Below, one piece after another: positions 46,597 through 56,732 of a stretch of DNA of 64,000 nt. The notes under the pieces are model-generated. The model saw only the letters and a list, made by a program, of their open reading frames with translations, was not told where the DNA came from and did no database searches. Location: NCBI GenBank assembly GCA_036850795.1, contig JAAECO010000003.1, positions 3,658,001-3,722,000 of the forward strand, in the 5' to 3' direction. This DNA comes from Cordyceps javanica. Taxonomy: Eukaryota; Ascomycota; Sordariomycetes; Hypocreales; Cordycipitaceae. Every line of letters begins with the position of its first letter. Within the stretch, counting starts at the first letter, position 1. A program made the position numbers and the translations under genes.

Positions 46597-48004
46597 TCAG
46601 ACTATTACAAATAGCTTGCATCCTACTTTCATAGTGCGCACAGTAGTCAGGATGGCCGTGGAGGCCAAGAACATGGCGCCACACCAAACAATCAGTCCGG
46701 TCCAGTTCCTAGCGTTGCTGCTCCCGAGGATCGCGCCTGCTGCAGGACTACCGATCAATGCGCCGACGCCGATGATGGCAAAGCTCATCCCCAATCGTGT
46801 TGCCCATACGCTCTTGTCGGGCGAGAGGCTCGTCACTATGGGGATGGGGAGAGACACGTACGGTGCAGAGACGAAGCCGTAGATGACGGTGAACGCGACG
46901 ACACCACCCGGGGTTTTGATGCCCAGAAGAGCAAAAGCTAGGGCTCCGGAAATCAGCCCAAAGATGATCTGTACGTTCATGAGCCCATAGCGTCCGGCCA
47001 TCCAGTTAGGGATCAGACGGCCGAGAAAAGATCCGGCATTCAGGATGGGGAGGAGGTAGTCGGCAAGATTCTGGTCCATGCCAGCCACCTCGGTTGCATA
47101 TAGCGAGATGTAGTAATAAAATACATACAGTCCTAGGAAATTGACAAAGAAACTCAGACAAGCAATGAGGTAGGGCATGTCCTTGAAATGCCCGAGGTCG
47201 ATCACTCTTCTCGTCTGTGGATTCTTTGCAACTCGTACGCGCATAACGGCAGCGGCGAAAACCATGGTGCCGAGGACCATGAACCCTATGATCCGTACCG
47301 TCCACGGAAACCCAATCCGCACGGATAGACGTTGGAGTAGTATAGGATATACGACTGCACCTGAAGAGAAGACGAGGCGTCAGTCGCAACAAGTTCCTCT
47401 CCCTCATGGCTAGTTATCCTATCGCGACGTTACCAATACTCGATCCGCTCACTGCGATGCCGATCGCGAGAGGAGTGCGCGCGGAAAACCACTGCGACAC
47501 GACCGACGAGGCCGGCAAGAATACGAGGCCGAAGCCGATGCCTGTCACGATGGTCTGGGCCAGGAAGAACTCGTAGTATGCGCGGCACAGGCTGACCATC
47601 ATCAGGCCAAAGACTGCGACGCCGGTCCCGACGCCGAGCAGCTGGTGGAGATGCCCCGCGTCCAGCAGGGGGCCGGTCAATATGCAGACGAGGTAGCAGA
47701 CGAGAAACTGGGCGGAGCCGGTCCAGGCAATCGTCGAAGCGGACTTGTCCTTGAGGAGGCTCGTCTCGTAGATGCTCTGAAACTGACCGTACGCGTTGAG
47801 CAAGCCGAGGACGTTGAACGTGATTGTCCAGGCGCCAGCAACCTGCATCCAAGCCATGAAACCCCCATCCGGTGGTGCAGGAGGTTGTGCATTACCCTCT
47901 TGTTTCTCTGGAGACGACACGTCAGGGGAGGGTCGTAGCGTGTTGCTGCTGTCTTCCCCAACCATCCATGGTTCGGAACCGTGTTCTTGTCTCTTGGAAT
48001 TCAT
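46597..48004 (-). CDS. MFS monocarboxylate transporter-like (MCH family), 444 aa
   Basis: Exon 1 is 48004-47434 and exon 2 is 47360-46597, with a 73-bp GT-AG intron joining SGSSIG to AVVYPILLQRL in phase 1. The N-terminus is a polar 46-residue tail followed by PPDGGFMAWMQVAGAW, the 'PDGG.WGW' signature of the fungal MCH/MCT permeases. Twelve spans are visible. The central loop between TM6 and TM7 is short (KNPQTRRVIDLGHFKDMPYL). Yeast relatives include the riboflavin importer Mch5 and proteins of unknown substrate. A secreted-metabolite or carboxylate carrier role is possible, but no biosynthetic genes lie alongside. Length is normal for the family. Confidence 0.9.
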
Positions 48005-48800
48005 CTAGGAAGATTTTTACAGTTCTGAATAGAATACGGGGGCCCAATTCGACCGAAATGGCAAGGGAGGGGGTTAAATAATACATGGTCGAGAGATGTT
48101 GAAAATGATTGCGATACTGCCAAGTCCGCGTGTTCTTTGGGACAAGTAAAGATTCCACATCATGGCTCCATAGGCGCTGCCTACCAACTACTTATCCAAT
48201 AATTCAGTTGTGAATACAATTAATCAGCGCGTCAATTGGTGCATTAATCAGCATGTCAACCAGTGTCAGAACCTTGATCTGGACAAGGCCGTAGCCAGGT
48301 TACAGAATGTCGAGGTTGTAGATCAGCGCTCAGGCTGTGAGCCGCTTCTGATCTGCACAAAAAAAAAACAACGCCTCCTCATACCGTTGCGGAGTTCCAT
48401 CCATGAACTGATATCTATGAAGCCGTCACTCGATCCCAGGCCGCTTCATGGGTGGGGATGGACGCGATAGCGACGTTCCACTGCTGTCTCGTACATTTTG
48501 GCAGAATCGCATCCACTGGTCTATATTTGAGACGTATTTTGAACAAAAAGTCTTCTATCTAGCCTTTAGAGTACATGTTACAAAGGATGAGGAGTTGGCG
48601 CAACCACCAAGACGCAAACGCCCCGAAAAAAAAAATACACAAGACATGGGTTTTCTGGTTGTTTTAGAAAGTTCCCTTACTTTCCCTTCCTTTTTGTAGA
48701 GTTGAGAGGGTAGTAGATGATGAGCGCACAAAGCCCTGCACACATCCAAATTTCCCAACACCGGCTCGAAACTATGCAATAAATAGGACACAGTAGCTCA
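48005..48800. other. Intergenic region (0.8 kb)
   Basis: Upstream of the MCH-like gene and downstream of the m-AAA protease gene. It contains a short imperfect duplication, AATCAGC...GTCAA (about 48220-48262). No gene is supported. Confidence 0.5.
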
Positions 48801-51467
48801 TTATAGCCTGCTCTGTTCCGATCTCGACAGCTCCTTGAAAGCCGGCGAAGGTTGTGGGGAGTCACCAGGCGCAGGCGAGGCGCCGTCGTCGGGGAACGGT
48901 GGCGGCGCGCTCTTCTCCTTGCTGCCACCAAAGTATTTCTCGAAATCCTCGTTGTCCTCAAACGGCCGCTTGCCCAGGATACGCACCATGTCGTCACGTA
49001 CGAGCACCTCTTTAGTGAGGAGCTCCTCTGCGATGAGGCCAACCTCCCTCTTCTTCTCTATCAGGAGATCTTTGCAGCGCTTGTAGGCTTCGTCCACGAT
49101 TCTGTGCACTTCCTGGTCAATCTGTTGAGCTGTAGACTCCGCAAACGGCTTATGCATGCGGTTCGGGTCGTTGTCGAAGTGAACAGGGCCGACGACGTCA
49201 GACATGCCCCATTGAGTGACCATGCTACGTGCCATCTGGCTGACCTTTTTGAAGTCATCACTTGCTCCGGTCGTGACTGTAGGAAAGTGGAGCTCCTCCG
49301 AGACACGTCCACCCATGGTCATGGCCATGCGGTCCATGAGCTGATTTGTGCTCATGAGGTAAGCATCCTGAGGCAGATACTGGGCGTAACCCAAAGCACC
49401 CTGTCCACGAGGGATGATGGAGACCTTCAGCAGGGGATCAGCATGTTGCAAGAACCAACCGCAGATGGCGTGGCCGGCCTCGTGGTAGGCAACCGTCTTC
49501 TTCTCCTCAGGCTTAAGCACCAGGGACTTGCGCTCAAGACCACCAATGACACGCTCAATGGCGCGCTCAAAGTGCTCCATCTTAACTTCGTCGGCGTTGG
49601 CGCGAGCAGCGATCAGGGCCGCTTCGTTGACAACGTTGGAGATGTCGGCACCGGAGAAGCCAGGAGTGAGTGTAGATAGACGTCCAACTAGGTGTTCAAT
49701 GTCTTCGCTGGTCACAATCTTCTTGAGATAGACTTTAAAGATCTCTTGGCGCCCGCTCATTGTAGGGCGATCCACGTAAATGTGTCTGTCGAATCGACCG
49801 GGACGCATCAGCGCCTTGTCCAAAACATCAGCACGGTTGGTACCAGCAAGAACGACGACCTGCTCTCTGGTATTGAAACCATCCATCTCTGTCAAAATCT
49901 GGTTCAGAGTAGCTTCACGCTCATCATTGCCTCCGAAGCCCTTGCCGCTGTCTTGTCGCGCTCGTCCGATGGCGTCGATTTCGTCAATGAAGATGATACA
50001 AGGAGCGTTTTTGCGGCCTTCAGCAAAGAGATCACGGACGCGGGATGGACCGACACCGACAAACATCTCTACAAATTCGGAGCCACTGACACTGAAGAAA
50101 GGCACCCCAGACTCACCAGCAGTGGCTTTAGCGAGCAGCGTCTTACCAGTACCGGGAGGGCCAGCAAGAATAGCGCCACGAGGAATCTTGGCGCCGAGCT
50201 TCTCGAATTTCTCGGGTTGCTTCAGGAAGCTGACAAACTCCATAATTTCTGTCTTGGCCTCCTCGAGGCCAGCGACATCGGCGAATTTGACCTTGACAGC
50301 GCTCTCGGCATTGAACTTCTTGGCCTTGCTCTTGCCAAAGTTGAACATGCCGCCAGCACCACCGCGACCTCCCATAGAGCGTTGTGTGTAGAGAATCAGA
50401 CCGATGAACAATAGCGTGGGACCAAAGGCGAGGAGGATGTTGCCTATCGTGCTGCCACCCGCCTCGTAACTGACGGGAATGCGCTCACTTTGGGGAATGC
50501 CGAGCTGATCCTGGGCCTCTTCCAACTTCTTCTCAAAGGACTCAACAGATCCAATGGAAAAGACATATTGTCTCCTATCGTCGCCTTGATCAGCTGTGGG
50601 ATGAAGTTCGACGCGAACTTGGGAGCCATTGACAACAATCAACTTCTGAACGAGACCCTTGTCTAGGAATGCTTTACGCATCTCTTGCCAGGTGATTTGC
50701 TTCTGAGACATGGAGCCACCGAAAGAATCCAGCGAGTACATGATAATACCAAGAAGAAGGACAGTCTGCATCAGGCTGATTCGAACGTTGATCGTTTTGC
50801 TATTTTCATCGCCCGGGCGTCCTTGATTTTGGTTCTGGCCTTGGTTGCTGGGATGTTGTCCAGAGTCGCCAAGTTTGTTTTGTGTGAAGGTGCCATTCTG
50901 ACCTTTTTCTTTCTCTACTTCCCATGCAGCCAATCGCTCGGCCATGGCGAAAACACAGCGCATGAGACGACCCTTGTCCATGATGGACAAATTGCCGGGG
51001 CCCTTTCTTAGCTTGGCGAGAATATCTCTTATTTCTGCAGGGGCTCCAGTTTCTTCGATGCCCTTGAGTATTTCGTCCAGCTGCACTCTTTGAGCCTCGG
51101 GGACTACCTGATAAAAGACTTGCATCTGCTTAATCTCATCTTTGGTCAAGTAAATCCAGCCGGGCAACAAGGGGAAAGACTTGGATGCCTCCTGCTTGGT
51201 AGCATCTTCCTGAACTTCGGGCTTATTCTTCTCGTTTGTGTTTTCGTCTTTTGGCTGATTCCCGTCCTTTCTGGGCTCTGGGTTATTCTCGTGGCGAGGA
51301 GGTTCTGAGGAGTAGCATCGCAGCTGGTTGGCGTGGCTATTTCGCAGGATCGGGACGGCGGTCGCTCGGGAGAGTGAGGTCAGACGCACGCCACGCTGCA
51401 CACTAGCTCTCTGCGAGACTCGCAAGAGCCGAGTCAGCTGGCCTGATTGTCGTAGGAGGCGCGACAT
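48801..51467 (-). CDS. yta12: Mitochondrial m-AAA protease subunit (Yta12/Afg3, FtsH-like), 888 aa
   Basis: A single exon. The first ~50 residues are Arg/Ser/Leu-rich with no acidic residues (MSRLLRQSGQLTRLLRVSQR), a mitochondrial presequence. Two transmembrane segments (about 230-250 and 341-361) flank an intermembrane domain (ITWQEMRKAFLDKGLVQKL). The AAA core has Walker A GPPGTGKT (436-443), Walker B IIFIDEID, the second-region-of-homology TNRADVLDKALMRPGRFDRHI, then the M41 zinc site HEAGH (662-666). Several positions (KLGAKIPRGAIL, SVSGSEFVEMFVGVG, REATLNQ) fit Yta12 better than Afg3, but the choice is not certain. It degrades and processes inner-membrane proteins from the matrix side. 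The C-terminus reads -SRL, which resembles a peroxisomal signal and is noted as a finding. Confidence 0.93.
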   Translation of the reverse strand: MSRLLRQSGQLTRLLRVSQRASVQRGVRLTSLSRATAVPILRNSHANQLRCYSSEPPRHENNPEPRKDGNQPKDENTNEKNKPEVQEDATKQEASKSFPLLPGWIYLTKDEIKQMQVFYQVVPEAQRVQLDEILKGIEETGAPAEIRDILAKLRKGPGNLSIMDKGRLMRCVFAMAERLAAWEVEKEKGQNGTFTQNKLGDSGQHPSNQGQNQNQGRPGDENSKTINVRISLMQTVLLLGIIMYSLDSFGGSMSQKQITWQEMRKAFLDKGLVQKLIVVNGSQVRVELHPTADQGDDRRQYVFSIGSVESFEKKLEEAQDQLGIPQSERIPVSYEAGGSTIGNILLAFGPTLLFIGLILYTQRSMGGRGGAGGMFNFGKSKAKKFNAESAVKVKFADVAGLEEAKTEIMEFVSFLKQPEKFEKLGAKIPRGAILAGPPGTGKTLLAKATAGESGVPFFSVSGSEFVEMFVGVGPSRVRDLFAEGRKNAPCIIFIDEIDAIGRARQDSGKGFGGNDEREATLNQILTEMDGFNTREQVVVLAGTNRADVLDKALMRPGRFDRHIYVDRPTMSGRQEIFKVYLKKIVTSEDIEHLVGRLSTLTPGFSGADISNVVNEAALIAARANADEVKMEHFERAIERVIGGLERKSLVLKPEEKKTVAYHEAGHAICGWFLQHADPLLKVSIIPRGQGALGYAQYLPQDAYLMSTNQLMDRMAMTMGGRVSEELHFPTVTTGASDDFKKVSQMARSMVTQWGMSDVVGPVHFDNDPNRMHKPFAESTAQQIDQEVHRIVDEAYKRCKDLLIEKKREVGLIAEELLTKEVLVRDDMVRILGKRPFEDNEDFEKYFGGSKEKSAPPPFPDDGASPAPGDSPQPSPAFKELSRSEQSRL

Positions 51468-51906
51468 TTTGGTGATAGTTGCGCAGTTTGCGGAACCACC
51501 GGCCGGGTGACGGGTGAGCTGTTTGAGTGGTTGAAGCTACCTCATGAGCTGCGTAAGTCACTTGTTCAACGACTCAGAGAAGACTTCTGCGGATGATAAA
51601 CATCCAGTTGTTGCAAAGTCAAGCAATCAGGTGTTGGTTGAGTGGAATTGGCGATGGAGGTTGCTTCAAACTGGAAGCTCGCTCATAGTATGGGGCAGCG
51701 CATGCTCAAAATTACATGATGTTCACGTGACTCATCAGCGGCGGACTTTGCATTCGGCACCGGAGTTGCATCACGAAGCAGGGCGGTTGCGAAGAGAAAT
51801 AATTATTAGATATCATTACATTATGTATATATCAATATGACTGGTCTTGAATTGTTTGTTCTGATTTCCAGTGACTGCGTCTCCAGCGCGACTCATTCGT
51901 TACACA

Positions 51907-52977
51907 CTACCTCTCTTCAGAAGGCTGAGGCGCGCCAACGCTCTTGATCATTATCGATCGGGCATTTCCACTGCCTTTAATTGGGATCGGATGATTCTGG
52001 CCTTGATGGGATACAACCCCAATTTCCTGACAATAGCTACTGCTTTGCACATCTGGCGTGTCGCGCCAAATCTCAATGGTAGAGACGCTGGCGAGCGGGT
52101 GAGTCAGATAATTCCTCGCCACCCGTAGGGCCTGGGGTTCGTCACCGATTTCCAATAGTAGCAGCTTCGGCTTGATACGGTATGCGATGTCGAGCAGCCT
52201 AGCGTAAAAGACGTCTGAACTTTGCCACCCCGGTGGCGGCTCGAGATGGGCGCCAGGCACCAGGGCTAACGCAGGCTCAAACTTGCGAACGGAATGGCCC
52301 AGCTGGCCGCGGCCGCTGTGCCAGACGTCGAGGGAGATGTATGGTGGATTCGAGGTCAAAATGTCCCAACTCTGAGAGAATACACTTTTCATCTCTGAGT
52401 CGCTAAAGATGTCGCCTTGGGTGATTTTCACCTGCTTTTGGCCAGGGGCAATGTTCAGGTGCCCTAGGCTGGCGTTCGCAACCAGATTTTCTTGTGCCAA
52501 ATGAACGGCTTCTGTCGAGACATCGACACCTTGAACCTGCAAGGTGCTGAACGAGTGCTGGAGCAGAGAAAATAAAAGTAAAGGTATGCAGCCGGTGCCG
52601 GCGCAAAAGTCGAGCACTTTGAGCTCCTGTAAGCCCCTCGAATGTGCGAGACGCTTTGCCATGCCCGCGAGATGATATGTATAAGCCTCCGTTTCTGGCC
52701 GCGGAATGAGCACACCAGGCCTGCACTTGATTTCCAGAGGGCCAAATGGTTGCGACTTTAGGACATATTGAAGCGGGATGCCCCGGCCCCTCTGGCGGCA
52801 GAGCGCAAGTAAGCGCTGCTCTCGCTGCGCAGGCTTGGCGGTTAAAATGACATGCTCTCTGATCCAGCGCAACTCGTTGAGCGCGAGGGGCAAGCTCTTG
52901 CAAGCAAGAAGCAGAGTGGCAGCATGGGGCGAGTGTTTTGCGGCCTGCCGAAAAAGCCGAGGCGGGGTTCGCGGCAT
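51907..52977 (-). CDS. HemK/PrmC-type glutamine N5-methyltransferase (Mtq1-like), 356 aa
   Basis: A single exon from ATG at 52977. A helical N-terminal domain with RGIPLQYVLKSQPFGPLEIKCRPGVLIPRPETE is the usual HemK lead-in. The SAM-binding loop is VLDFCAGTGC (about 121-130) and the catalytic/substrate motif is NPPY (210-213). HemK proteins methylate the Gln of the GGQ motif in release factors. The basic N-terminus (MPRTPPRLFRQAAKHS) and family context suggest the mitochondrial enzyme (yeast Mtq1), though targeting is inferred. The last ~45 residues after IEIWRDTPD are extended and end RSIMIKSV, a strand seen in related proteins. Confidence 0.9.
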   Translation of the reverse strand: MPRTPPRLFRQAAKHSPHAATLLLACKSLPLALNELRWIREHVILTAKPAQREQRLLALCRQRGRGIPLQYVLKSQPFGPLEIKCRPGVLIPRPETEAYTYHLAGMAKRLAHSRGLQELKVLDFCAGTGCIPLLLFSLLQHSFSTLQVQGVDVSTEAVHLAQENLVANASLGHLNIAPGQKQVKITQGDIFSDSEMKSVFSQSWDILTSNPPYISLDVWHSGRGQLGHSVRKFEPALALVPGAHLEPPPGWQSSDVFYARLLDIAYRIKPKLLLLEIGDEPQALRVARNYLTHPLASVSTIEIWRDTPDVQSSSYCQEIGVVSHQGQNHPIPIKGSGNARSIMIKSVGAPQPSEER

Positions 52978-53313
52978 CGGCTGCTAAGATGATTCCATTG
53001 GTGTGCACGAAGCGCGTGTTTTGTTTGATGCGAGGTTGCTGTTGGTTATTAGCCCCTTGGAAGATTTGACTCCGGTTCTGCGCCCCACGTCAGCATTTCA
53101 TCCAACAAGACGCAGTATGCAAGTGATATCGAGCACAAAACATATATATTGAGGATATTTCCAGTCACAGGTCTTTTCTTCTTCTTCTTTTTTTTTTGTT
53201 TGGCTCCCACTCATGTCAGGAGGTTTCCAGCTGTTTAAAACTATCAAGGTAGAGTATCAAGGTCGAGTATCCGTACTTGGCATCACCAAATCACAGCGAA
53301 AGGCCCAAGATGA

Positions 53314-53913
53314 CTACTTTCTCATCATCTTTAAGCCGGCTTTGATCCAGAGCGCAGATGAAAAGCAGAACGCCGTTTCCCAAAAGACGCTGCGCAGGAT
53401 GTGATAAATGCGGTTGTCTTGTAGCTTAATATATGTTACAATATAGGCGAGGCGGGTGATCAAGTATCCGATGCTAAGAAAGTTGAGCGTCGACTTATCC
53501 AAGCCAGCATAGTTACCGGCAACAACTGCAGCAGCAAAGTAGCCCAGAGTCTCGAAGCTGTTGTCCGATGCGCCTTGAGCGCGAAGGACGCGGGCTTTGG
53601 TCTACAACCCGCCGGGGGTCAGCGTGGGGCCATTGGGGGCATGGAGGAGACGCTTCCGGCTACGACGCTCCTGTATGCAGCTTACCTCTTTGTCAAGTTC
53701 CTCTGATCCGGCTATCGCATCGTTGAATCTGCGGGGATAGGCGTTGTCGTAGTGCTTTCGTGCATTCAAGATGGCGTAGCCATGCGGGCCGATACAGGTA
53801 CCCAGAAGCACGGCGGGCAGCTGCTGGAAGTAAGTATGCCGTCACATTTTTTTTGCATCAGATGATATCATCAGTCATCTTACTGTAAAGAAAGAAAGAT
53901 TTGGGGTCGACAT
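53314..53913 (-). CDS. MAPEG-family membrane protein, 151 aa
   Basis: Three exons: a 30-bp first exon (53913-53884, MSTPNLSFFT), 53823-53686 and 53601-53314, with GT-AG introns of 60 and 84 bp, all in phase 0. The spliced product reads through QLPAVLLGTCIGPHGYAIL, NAYPRRFND, LDKE|TKARVLRAQGASDNSFE (the fungal version of the Arg/Asn/Glu block in helix 2) and LGYFAAAVVAGNYAGLD, then two further membrane spans. Four helices and ~150 residues fit MAPEG proteins, which are trimeric ER or outer-membrane proteins, some with glutathione-transferase or peroxidase activity. The catalytic role here is unknown. No frame shows this gene unspliced, so it is easily missed. Confidence 0.85.
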
Positions 53914-54759
53914 TTCGCAATTTGTGATGCACGGGCGGTGGAAATGGCTATGAATATGGTAAAAGGGGATCGTTGCATCGCTACGGTAAGGAGTCGATAA
54001 CCTTTATAGATGGACCGTGCTACGCTAAGCCCCCGTTAACGCCGATCCGAGGCCGTCGCCAAGTCAAATGTGCGACGAGGACCAATTACATTTCGGGTTG
54101 AGACTTGGGCGAGCGGGCTATTGGCTTGCTCTCTCATTCATCCGACGGGATATGCTCTGCGATTGAACCCCATACAAACAACTGTCCAGCACAATGAACA
54201 CATTTTGATCTTTGGAAGCCTCACTGTTCCTTGTCCGAGTAGTTGAGCCAGCTCGCCCTGCAGTCAACTTTCGTCCTTGATCAATTGTCATGCCAACCGT
54301 TGGAAATGCGCAATCTGATATACCCGTTGCACAAAATGGGACGTGATACATAAGTATGAGACCCTTCAGGGTCTACCAACTCGTTGCGCCACTAGTAGTA
54401 GATCACTGCAGTGGCGCGTGCCTGCTGTAATTTGTGCTAGTACAGTGGTGTTCCACACACTGTAGCGACGTCCAGGAGGTGCGCCGTGGCGCAGTTTAGC
54501 CGATTTTTATCCACCCTTTCAAGCACCTAATCGCGACTCAGTGAGCCGTTGATCGTGCACTCTGAAAACCTACCAAATTTGGCGTCGACATCGCCAATCC
54601 ACGAAATTCGAATTGGCATTGAGCGCAGTCGTGTTCAATAACTCCCAATTGTCCTTGCATTGAGAATTTGGGCGCAGAGCACCAATTCAAACCGTCAGAC
54701 ACTTACCACCTACCTTGACCTCACACGACACACGACTCTCTGGTCAACTAGCCGCCACC
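53914..54759. promoter_or_regulatory. Divergent promoter region, MAPEG / rpb11
   Basis: An 846-bp spacer between head-to-head genes. I see GGCGCAGTTTAGCC near 54487, which resembles a tRNA A box, but no B box or clover-leaf follows. No gene is supported. Confidence 0.5.
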
Positions 54760-55367
54760 ATGAACGCGCCTGATCGGTAGGTTTCTGCGCATCGACGGAG
54801 AATTCCAATTCGATATCAGATGACTGGTTTTGAAAATTGCGCCAAGTTCTATACTGACCAGGCCCCAGTTTCGAACTCTTCCTGCTCGCCGAGGGTGAGA
54901 AGAAGATTGAGGAAAAGGTCTACTCTGGTGAGTGCATGCGTCTCTGTCTGACAAGTATTGGGGGAAAAAAAAGCTAAAAAAAAAAACCACAGGCATGTCC
55001 AACACATCAGATTTCTTGCTTAAAAAAGAGGACCATACCCTTGGCAACCTGCTCTCCGAGCACCTCAAAATGCACCCCAACGTGCTGATGGCTGGCTACA
55101 AGCGTACGTCCCCCTAATGTACCTCTTGCCACAGCTATTTTCATGTAGAATTGCTAACAAGTCGTAGTCGGTCACCCTAACGTTCCCGAGTTGTTCATCC
55201 GTGTACAAACGGACGGCACGGTGACCTCCCGCGACGTCTTCACCGCCGTCTGCGAGAAGCTCATCAACCAGCTCGAAATGTTGCATCAAAAGTTCACTCG
55301 AGAATGGGAGCTGCGGCGCATTGCCAACACTGGGAATCAGGCGAATATGCAATCCAACGGTCTGTAA
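54760..55367 (+). CDS. rpb11: RNA polymerase II subunit Rpb11, 128 aa
   Basis: Four exons: 54760-54776 (17 bp), 54869-54927, 54993-55103, 55168-55367, with GT-AG introns of 92, 65 and 64 bp. The ATG is in excellent context (GCCACCATGA). The product reads MNAPDRFELFLLAEGEKKI, then DFLLKKEDHTLGNLLSEHL (the alpha-like motif of Rpb11/Rpc19), then YKLGHPNVPELFIRVQTDG. It forms the Rpb3-Rpb11 heterodimer that nucleates polymerase II assembly in the nucleus. A short C-terminal extension (NTGNQANMQSNGL) follows the last helix. The size matches the family (about 120-130). Confidence 0.96.
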
Positions 55368-55731
55368 GGAGGGGCCTGTGGTGGCAAGGTTATTCAAGGC
55401 GTTGGGGTGTCCTCTTTATCAATACGATCAGGTTAATAAACACAAAAGCGGCGTTTTTGCATATGCTTTCTTGCACTTGACTTTGAACATATACTCCATT
55501 CATTCATTTCTTCTGTTCGATCCTTTTTCTGCATAGTGATGTCTGCCAGATGGCGCTCATTTACCTGCAAGCGTAACTGCGATGCTTCTTGGCATCTTGT
55601 TCTTTTGCTAGCAGTAGCTGAATAGCAAGGGCGTTTCAATTCATCAGCAATTCATTAGAATCTAGCAGCTTCAAGTGGAGCCGCGTAATTTTCGTCGTCC
55701 CCTCGTTTCAATCCGTACCAATCCATCTCAA
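55368..55731. other. Convergent spacer, rpb11 / LSm5
   Basis: A 364-bp region holding both 3' untranslated regions. It is AT-rich, and I see no gene. Confidence 0.6.
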
Positions 55732-56258
55732 TCAGGCCTCGCCAGGGCCCTCGCCACCGGGGATCAGCTAGACAAGCAATTAGTACTGTCTTCTATACTC
55801 GAGTGCCATGAGTCGCATACCATGCAGATATTATTGCCGTTTAACAGAATTTTGGACAGCTTTGTGTGGTTGCCGGTGTAGTCGCTACAGTGGTCAGTTT
55901 GGTTTCATTGTTCGCCCAAATAGGTTTCCCTACAACTCTGTGACATCCTCTAGGACCATGTCTGAAATTGTTAGTGTTACCTCAGATAGGCAGAGAGCCA
56001 AGAGAGAGAGCCAAACTTACTGACATAGTCGTCGAAACCAACAAGGGTACCACTAAACTCTGTGTCGAGAGTTAGCATGTCTCCGGAAGCTCAGCCTCTG
56101 GTCCTTTCGACAGAACTCTCACCTTTCTCGCCCTTCATAATGACCCAGATTCTCGATCCGACACACTTGTCGATGAGTTCTTCTCATAATCAGCTTCCGC
56201 ATTCAGAGAAACTCGATATCCTTGTCCACTCACCGAGGGGTAGTAATTGAGAGGCCAT
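55732..56258 (-). CDS. lsm5: U6 snRNA-associated Sm-like protein LSm5, 82 aa
   Basis: Six exons: 56258-56234, 56179-56123, 56059-56021, 55961-55934, 55884-55821, 55767-55732, with five GT-AG introns of 49-63 bp. The spliced frame gives MASQLLPLELIDKCVGSR, VIMKGEKEFSGTLVGFDDYV, NMVLEDVTEF, and KILLNGNNICMLIPGGEGP. The Sm1 motif includes the loop GFDDYVNMVLED, and Sm2 is LNGNNICMLIPGG, with RNA-binding Asn/Arg-type residues conserved. LSm5 is part of the LSm1-7 and LSm2-8 rings that bind mRNA 3' ends (decapping) and U6 snRNA (splicing). Every junction was forced by both splice signal and family sequence, so the model is firm despite no exon exceeding 64 bp. Confidence 0.95.
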
Positions 56259-56732
56259 ATCGAGCGATTTGTGAATGGATGACCCCTGGTCAAGTTGAAG
56301 TAAGAGGGAATATGAAGGAATGACGCCAACGTAGATTTTTCTGGTCGATGAATGCGAGGCTCAGTTATATCGTTTGTGCTGTTCTTCAAACAAGACTTAC
56401 CAGGAATCACCAGTAGCCCACAGAGTTCTTGAGCTGGCGGTGCACGTGCTCAAACGCTGCTGACTAAGGACATCTATGGTGGCTCGCCCACTGTAGGCAG
56501 GTACCTAACTAAATACCTTAGAGGTACCCAGGTAGGTAGTCAGTGGATACTGCCGTGGTGCTGCCACTGAACCACCCGTCGACGGTGCTCTTCTCGCCCA
56601 GCCACCGTGAATTGCGGTCGCATAACGGGCCGCCTGGGCCTGCACTGTTACCATTACCCGCATTGCTGCCTGGAAGACCAGCGCTTCGCTGCGGGCAAGG
56701 GACTCGACAATGGTTAGGTAGGGCTCTTCTCA
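56259..56732. promoter_or_regulatory. Divergent promoter region, LSm5 / exonuclease
   Basis: A 474-bp spacer with GGTACCTAAC, TACCTTAGAGGTACC and CAGGTAGGTAG words at 56498-56538, the same family seen elsewhere between genes. A role in expression is inferred. Confidence 0.5.

Noticed and set aside
54470..54560. tRNA A-box-like GGCGCAGTTTAGCC
   Set aside because: No B box or clover-leaf follows within 80 bases.
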